The notes beneath the pieces were generated by a model. It was not told the origin of the DNA. It saw only the letters and a program-made list of their open reading frames with translations, and did no database searches. Position numbers and translations under genes: made by a program. 64,000 bases of DNA from Rhizophagus prolifer (lineage: Eukaryota; Glomeromycota; Glomeromycetes; Glomerales; Glomeraceae). Location: contig NQWY01024828.1 in the NCBI GenBank assembly GCA_019425655.1, positions 62,001 through 126,000 of the forward strand, read 5' to 3'. This document shows, one piece after another, positions 60,443-64,000 of the stretch (the first letter of the stretch is position 1; every line of letters starts with the position of its first letter).

Positions 60443-60884
60443 TATTTTTTGGAAAATCAAGACTTTTCCGGAGTTTACAGTTGATGAGCTTTATGCGGTG
60501 ATCAAAGCCAGAGTTGATGTATTTGTTGTTGAGCAAGATTGCCCATATCCCGATTTGGATGGGTATGATCAAAAAGCGATTCATCTTTGGGCAGAAAAAA
60601 AAGGTGAAGTTTTAGCTTATTGCAGAATCTTCGACAAAGGAATCAAATATCAGGAAACATCAATTGGAAGAGTCATAACAACGGAGAAAGGAAGAGGAAC
60701 AGGCTTGGGAAAGCAATTGATACAGTATGCTGTAGAAATTATTGAGAACCGTTTGGGAACATCGGAAATCAGGATCTCTGCGCAGGATTATTTGCTAAGA
60801 TTTTATTCAGGCTTTGGATTTTTGGATACAGGGAAAAAATATTTGGAAGATAATATTCCTCATACTGAGATGTTTAGAAAATAA
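60435..60884 (+). CDS. GNAT family N-acetyltransferase, ElaA-like
   Basis: 149 residues from the ATG at 60435; an in-frame TTG at 60432 is less likely. Start [40 protein letters not shown], acetyl-CoA loop [20 protein letters not shown], and [17 protein letters not shown] at the end. ElaA-type GNATs have no defined substrate. Overlaps yihA. Confidence 0.92.
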   Translation: MNDIFWKIKTFPEFTVDELYAVIKARVDVFVVEQDCPYPDLDGYDQKAIHLWAEKKGEVLAYCRIFDKGIKYQETSIGRVITTEKGRGTGLGKQLIQYAVEIIENRLGTSEIRISAQDYLLRFYSGFGFLDTGKKYLEDNIPHTEMFRK

Positions 60885-60917
60885 AAATAGCCCGGAGATA
60901 TACTCAGGGCTATTTCT
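60885..60917 (-). terminator. Terminator on the minus strand downstream of the response regulator
   Basis: Stem AAATAGCCC / GGGCTATTT with a T-rich tail (TTTTTATTTTC) only on the minus strand, 115 bases beyond the response regulator stop at 61032. It may also end the GNAT transcript. Confidence 0.55.
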
Positions 60918-61031
60918 GAAAAATGAATGTATTCTTGATTTGTGTTCTTACGGTTATTAATCCTCGGCAAAAGTAGATACATAAAATCACATTTATTTAC
61001 GGGAAAACCGTAAAATTCAAAAAATATTATT

Positions 61032-61697
61032 CTAAATTATTCCAATATTTTTACCGAAAGCAATGAGTTCTTCAGTATTTGCTGCCGCTAAAGATAATTT
61101 CATCATATTGATTCTTTTTTCTACGCTGCTTAAGCTGTTGGGATAAATATTCTGTTCCTGTAACTTTTTAGGTATGTTTTTTTGTAAAATACCATCCGAT
61201 AATAATTTAAGCAGGGTTATGTCAAAGTTGCTAAATTCTAGAGTGTTAGCGCTTTTTATTGGAAACTTCATATTGTGTGATATATAAGAATTTCCATTGT
61301 AAACGGTTTCGATTGCTTTTTTCAACTCACTAGAATCAGAACGTGCTTTTTTTACATAAGCATTAATATTAAGTTCTTTGAACAACAAATCGATTACGCC
61401 AACTCTGTGTTCGCCCGAGAAAACAATGATGTTAAGTTCCGGACAAATATCACGGCAACATTTTATAAGTTCGCGTCCGTTTTTTATCAACTGTGTTCTA
61501 TGGTCTTCTTCAAAAGATAAGTCGGTGATTAACAAATCGTAAGGTAATTCATTTTCAAGAGCTTTTTTTATATTAGCCAAAGCGTCATCACAATAATAGA
61601 CATAATCAACATTTGGGATTCTTAATTCCTCCAGCACTCTTTGAACAGAAAAATTACTGCTTTCGTGATCTTCTGCGATCAATATTTTACTGAACAT
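61032..61697 (-). CDS. LuxR-type response regulator
   Basis: 221 residues. Receiver domain at 1-130 with acidic pair in LIAEDHESS, phosphoacceptor Asp in LLITDLSFEED and switch residues FSGEHR and AYVKKARSD. The C-terminal helix-turn-helix of LuxR type is degenerate but visible (FDITLLKLLSDGILQKNIPK, LSSVEKRINMMKLSLAAANT). It is the partner of the histidine kinase directly upstream (21 bases between them). Confidence 0.85.
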   Translation of the reverse strand: MFSKILIAEDHESSNFSVQRVLEELRIPNVDYVYYCDDALANIKKALENELPYDLLITDLSFEEDHRTQLIKNGRELIKCCRDICPELNIIVFSGEHRVGVIDLLFKELNINAYVKKARSDSSELKKAIETVYNGNSYISHNMKFPIKSANTLEFSNFDITLLKLLSDGILQKNIPKKLQEQNIYPNSLSSVEKRINMMKLSLAAANTEELIAFGKNIGII

Positions 61698-61718
61698 ATT
61701 TGAAATGTTTTTTTACAA

Positions 61719-63425
61719 TTAATTATTTTTATTTGGCTCCTGAAGTGGAATATTTTTCCATTCAATAGATACTTTCAGCCCAGTATTGCTGTCTTCAATT
61801 TTCATTTTTGCACCAATTTCTCCCAATCGGGTCTTCATATTTCTAAAACCATTTTTTTCTACAACATCTTCAGATAATCCGATACCATTATCAGAATAAA
61901 AAACCTGGTATGTATCATTTTCTTTACTGAATTTCAGGACCACCTGAGTCGCACAGCTGTGCTTCTTCATATTCACCAGCAGTTCCCTGATAATCTGGAA
62001 CAATTCTTCTCGGAAAGTTGGAACCAGATTTTTCCAAAAATCATAATCATTGCCAACGATAATGATTCTGGTGTCATCATTGTCAAAAGAACTGACCAAG
62101 GCTAATATCTTCTCGTTAAATTCTTGCCTGGATTGATTGTCATAGGACAAATCTCTCGACTTTTCATACATCAGCTCCAGCTTATCCAGGACTTTTTCTT
62201 TACGCAAATCTTTTTGATTTTCGATGATTGCCATCACCTCATAGATTCCGTTGGCAACAACATCGTGTACTCTTTTTGAAAAATCAAGCCGCTGTTCCTG
62301 GAGTTTGTTATTGGCTTCCAGTATCAATCTTTCCCGTCTCTTCTTGATCCAGATATAAGTAGTGATGACAATAACAATAAAAATAAAAACCAACAGCCAG
62401 ATCACCAAATTTTGAACCTTGACTTTGTATTCATGTTTAGTATGTTCTTTTTGCAGGATCAGATTTTCTGTTTTAGCCTTTTCACTTTCATAGCGGATCA
62501 GAGCAAATTGATTTTTTGCTTTATTTTGACTGTTTATCAAACTATCCTGGGTTTTGGAGTAGGCATCAAAATATTGCTGAGCCTCTGTTCCATCAGACAA
62601 TTTAATTAGGTTTTGCAAAGCTTCCAGTTCATCAACAGGATATTTTAGTTTCTTTGCCAGAATCAACATTTTCTTTGCATAGAATTTTGAAGAGTCCGGT
62701 TTTTTATTAAGATAATAAGAGGATAAATAAGCATAAGCTGCATCTTTTGTCCAGTCATCATCAATGTTTTGACTTAATTTTTCTGCGGTAATATAATTCT
62801 TGACGGGGTTATAATTATGATTTCCAAACCATTTCGATCTGGAGTAGTTAAGAAGAAGTTTTGGGTAATATTCGCTTTTTGGACCAACGCTGTCAATCAA
62901 TTTATCATATATAGCAACAGCATGCTCATATTTTTTCTGATTATGAAAAAGGATGGCAATGTTATTTTGCAGCATCATTTTATCAATCGGATCTTTTGCA
63001 AAAGGTTTTGCTTTTTTATAAAATTTTTCAGCATCATTATAGTTTTTCAAATTGCTGGAAGAGATTCCCAGGTTGTTGTAATTTGAAAAAATAAAACCAT
63101 GATGAGCGGTGTCTTTTTCTTTAAAGAATTGAGCCGCAATAAGACTCGTTTCTATGCATCCGAAATTATCGCCAACGTTTTCCTGGATGAAAGCCATATT
63201 AACATAGCTCTTCCCGATACCGAAACTATCGTTTCTTTTCAGAAAAAGATCTTTTCCCTTATTCAGATAAAAGAAAGCGCTGTCCATCTTGTCATTATCC
63301 ATCAGGACAAAAGCCTTCTCATAGAAAGGGTTAGGAAGTACTTTGGAAGTTGTCTTTTGTTGATTTTCTTTCTCGGAGCAAGCGAGCAAAAGCAACAACA
63401 GAAAACCAAAAATCGATTTTTGCAA
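61719..63425 (-). CDS. TPR-containing sensor histidine kinase with lipobox-like signal
   Basis: 568 residues. N-terminal signal LLLLLLACS with a lipobox at Cys 16. Six to seven TPR repeats (about 25-290; NNLGISSSNLKNYNDAEKFY is one), a membrane helix at about 334-352 (LVIWLLVFIFIVIVITTYIW), a HisKA_3-type segment with phosphoacceptor His in KRVHDVVANGIYEVM and an ATPase domain with LLVNMKKHSCAT, SDNGIGLSEDVV. The TPR part would face the periplasm, and the lipid anchor would hold it as well as the helix. It works with the LuxR-type regulator that follows. Confidence 0.9.
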   Translation of the reverse strand: MQKSIFGFLLLLLLACSEKENQQKTTSKVLPNPFYEKAFVLMDNDKMDSAFFYLNKGKDLFLKRNDSFGIGKSYVNMAFIQENVGDNFGCIETSLIAAQFFKEKDTAHHGFIFSNYNNLGISSSNLKNYNDAEKFYKKAKPFAKDPIDKMMLQNNIAILFHNQKKYEHAVAIYDKLIDSVGPKSEYYPKLLLNYSRSKWFGNHNYNPVKNYITAEKLSQNIDDDWTKDAAYAYLSSYYLNKKPDSSKFYAKKMLILAKKLKYPVDELEALQNLIKLSDGTEAQQYFDAYSKTQDSLINSQNKAKNQFALIRYESEKAKTENLILQKEHTKHEYKVKVQNLVIWLLVFIFIVIVITTYIWIKKRRERLILEANNKLQEQRLDFSKRVHDVVANGIYEVMAIIENQKDLRKEKVLDKLELMYEKSRDLSYDNQSRQEFNEKILALVSSFDNDDTRIIIVGNDYDFWKNLVPTFREELFQIIRELLVNMKKHSCATQVVLKFSKENDTYQVFYSDNGIGLSEDVVEKNGFRNMKTRLGEIGAKMKIEDSNTGLKVSIEWKNIPLQEPNKNN

Positions 63426-63503
63426 ATTTTACATTTTACCCGAAATTTACTAAAATTTGAAGATTATTGAAATAGATTATGATCAATAATCAATCATATT
63501 GCC

Positions 63504-63511
63504 TATTTTTG
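63504..63511 (+). promoter_or_regulatory. -7 box for the SprT-like gene
   Basis: TATTTTTG, 21 bases before the ATG at 63533. Confidence 0.4.
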
Positions 63512-63532
63512 CTATTCATTTGATTTGTAACA

Positions 63533-64000
63533 ATGTCGATCAGTGTTCTTGAACAATATCTCCCGGAAAATACACTTCCTTTTCTCAAAAAATGGTTTGC
63601 GGATTACTATATACACATAAAGATTACGAAAAACAGAAATAGCAAACTTGGAGATTACCGAAAACTTCCGGACAAATCCCATCAGATCACAGTCAATTCA
63701 ACATTAGATAAGCAGCTGTTCTTTTTTGTATTGACCCATGAACTGGCTCATCTTATTGCGTTTGAGAAATTTAATAACAGAATCAGTGCTCACGGTAAGG
63801 AATGGAAAGACACGTTTAGAGAAATGTTACTGGAAAGTATTGACATCTACACAGACGATTTGAAACCTATTATCAGGAGATTTTCAAGCAATCCGAAAGC
63901 GAACTTTATGGCAAGCCCGGAACTGGTCAGATACTTTCACATTGAAAATCCGGAAGATCAGTTTGTTTTTGTTGAAGATTTGTCAGTTAAAGATAATTTT
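63533..64000 (+). CDS. SprT-like zinc metalloprotease domain protein (3' end outside window)
   Basis: Open from the ATG at 63533 to the window edge, 156 codons seen. Zn-protease motif in VLTHELAHLIAFEKF (HExxH with a third His expected in ISAHGKEWKD), after KITKNRNSKLGDYRKLP. SprT-type proteins in other bacteria are of unclear role; the eukaryotic Spartan proteases remove DNA-protein crosslinks. Only the N-terminal part can be seen. Confidence 0.88.
   Translation, partial: MSISVLEQYLPENTLPFLKKWFADYYIHIKITKNRNSKLGDYRKLPDKSHQITVNSTLDKQLFFFVLTHELAHLIAFEKFNNRISAHGKEWKDTFREMLLESIDIYTDDLKPIIRRFSSNPKANFMASPELVRYFHIENPEDQFVFVEDLSVKDNF

Noticed and set aside
60960-60976. Second small RNA from TACTTTTG at 60975-60968 (minus strand)
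   Set aside because: No -33 TTG at proper spacing; the downstream terminator is explained as the end of the response-regulator transcript.
1-64000. tRNA, rRNA, CRISPR, prophage or insertion sequence
   Set aside because: No cloverleaf, rRNA text, spaced direct repeats, phage structural genes or transposase were seen in any of the gaps.

Overview
The window looks like a chromosomal segment of a Bacteroidota bacterium of the Flavobacteriia, most like Chryseobacterium or a close relative in the Weeksellaceae. The reasons are the low GC content, promoters of the Bacteroidota type (TTG, about 20 bases, then TAnnTTTG), the scarcity of Shine-Dalgarno sites, many short lipoprotein signals, and marker proteins such as a PorX/LytTR-era LytS kinase with a 2TM domain, an AccD without zinc-ribbon cysteines, and a TonB-dependent receptor with an N-terminal HMA domain. 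The genus is an inference. I saw no rRNA, tRNA, CRISPR array, prophage or insertion sequence.

Layout. 1-3981 (minus): a metal-handling operon (Cys-rich protein, HMA protein, TonB receptor with a paralogous HMA domain, cut by the window edge) and a DUF4349 lipoprotein. 4.3-8.3 kb (plus): acyl-CoA dehydrogenase, MsrB lipoprotein, SDR, NTF2-like protein, TsaB. 8.3-13.6 kb: PQQ-type sugar dehydrogenase, BlaI/M56 sensor pair, UvrB, and a DUF3820 gene whose frame has no stop before its terminator. 13.6-16.2 kb (minus): AI-2E family transporter and two related membrane proteins, one frameshifted. 16.4-21.7 kb: PabB/PabC-like pair, MenD, radical SAM protein. 21.9-25.1 kb: a five-gene plus-strand operon with LytS kinase, two 2TM proteins, an ICMT-type methyltransferase and a LytTR regulator. 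25.2-30.6 kb: MnmA, outer-membrane barrel, Crp/Fnr regulator, ClpC, then a small membrane protein and a glycosyltransferase. 31.8-40.4 kb: DUF4251 lipoprotein, MeaB, a c-type cytochrome, methylmalonyl-CoA mutase large subunit, HtpG, C-terminal protease. 40.6-47.5 kb: SurE, Crp/Fnr regulator, TonB-C protein, LysA, exonuclease, membrane protein, HerA-like ATPase. 47.7-53.5 kb (plus): bestrophin, SpoU methyltransferase, CBS protein, NadK, FbaA, AccD, DUF6973-like protein. 53.5-56.2 kb (minus): MetNIQ methionine importer. 56.6-60.9 kb (plus): Gate-domain membrane protein, four-helix-bundle protein, hydrolase, EngB/YihA, GNAT. 61.0-64.0 kb: a TPR histidine kinase/response regulator pair and the start of a SprT-like protease gene.

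The most interesting signals are regulatory. Both amino-acid loci, lysA and metNIQ, carry a 140-180 base leader with a Bacteroidota promoter, a 19-23 codon peptide rich in the relevant amino acid (Lys for lysA, Met and Cys for metN), a stop codon that overlaps one arm of a possible antiterminator, and an intrinsic terminator about 20-25 bases before the structural gene. This is the layout of ribosome-mediated attenuation. Other leads are a DUF3820 gene that reads straight through its own terminator hairpin (a candidate non-stop mRNA), a candidate small RNA at about 49.1 kb with a full promoter and terminator opposite to its neighbours, and a family of 100-145 base inverted-repeat elements, two of which bracket the radical SAM gene.
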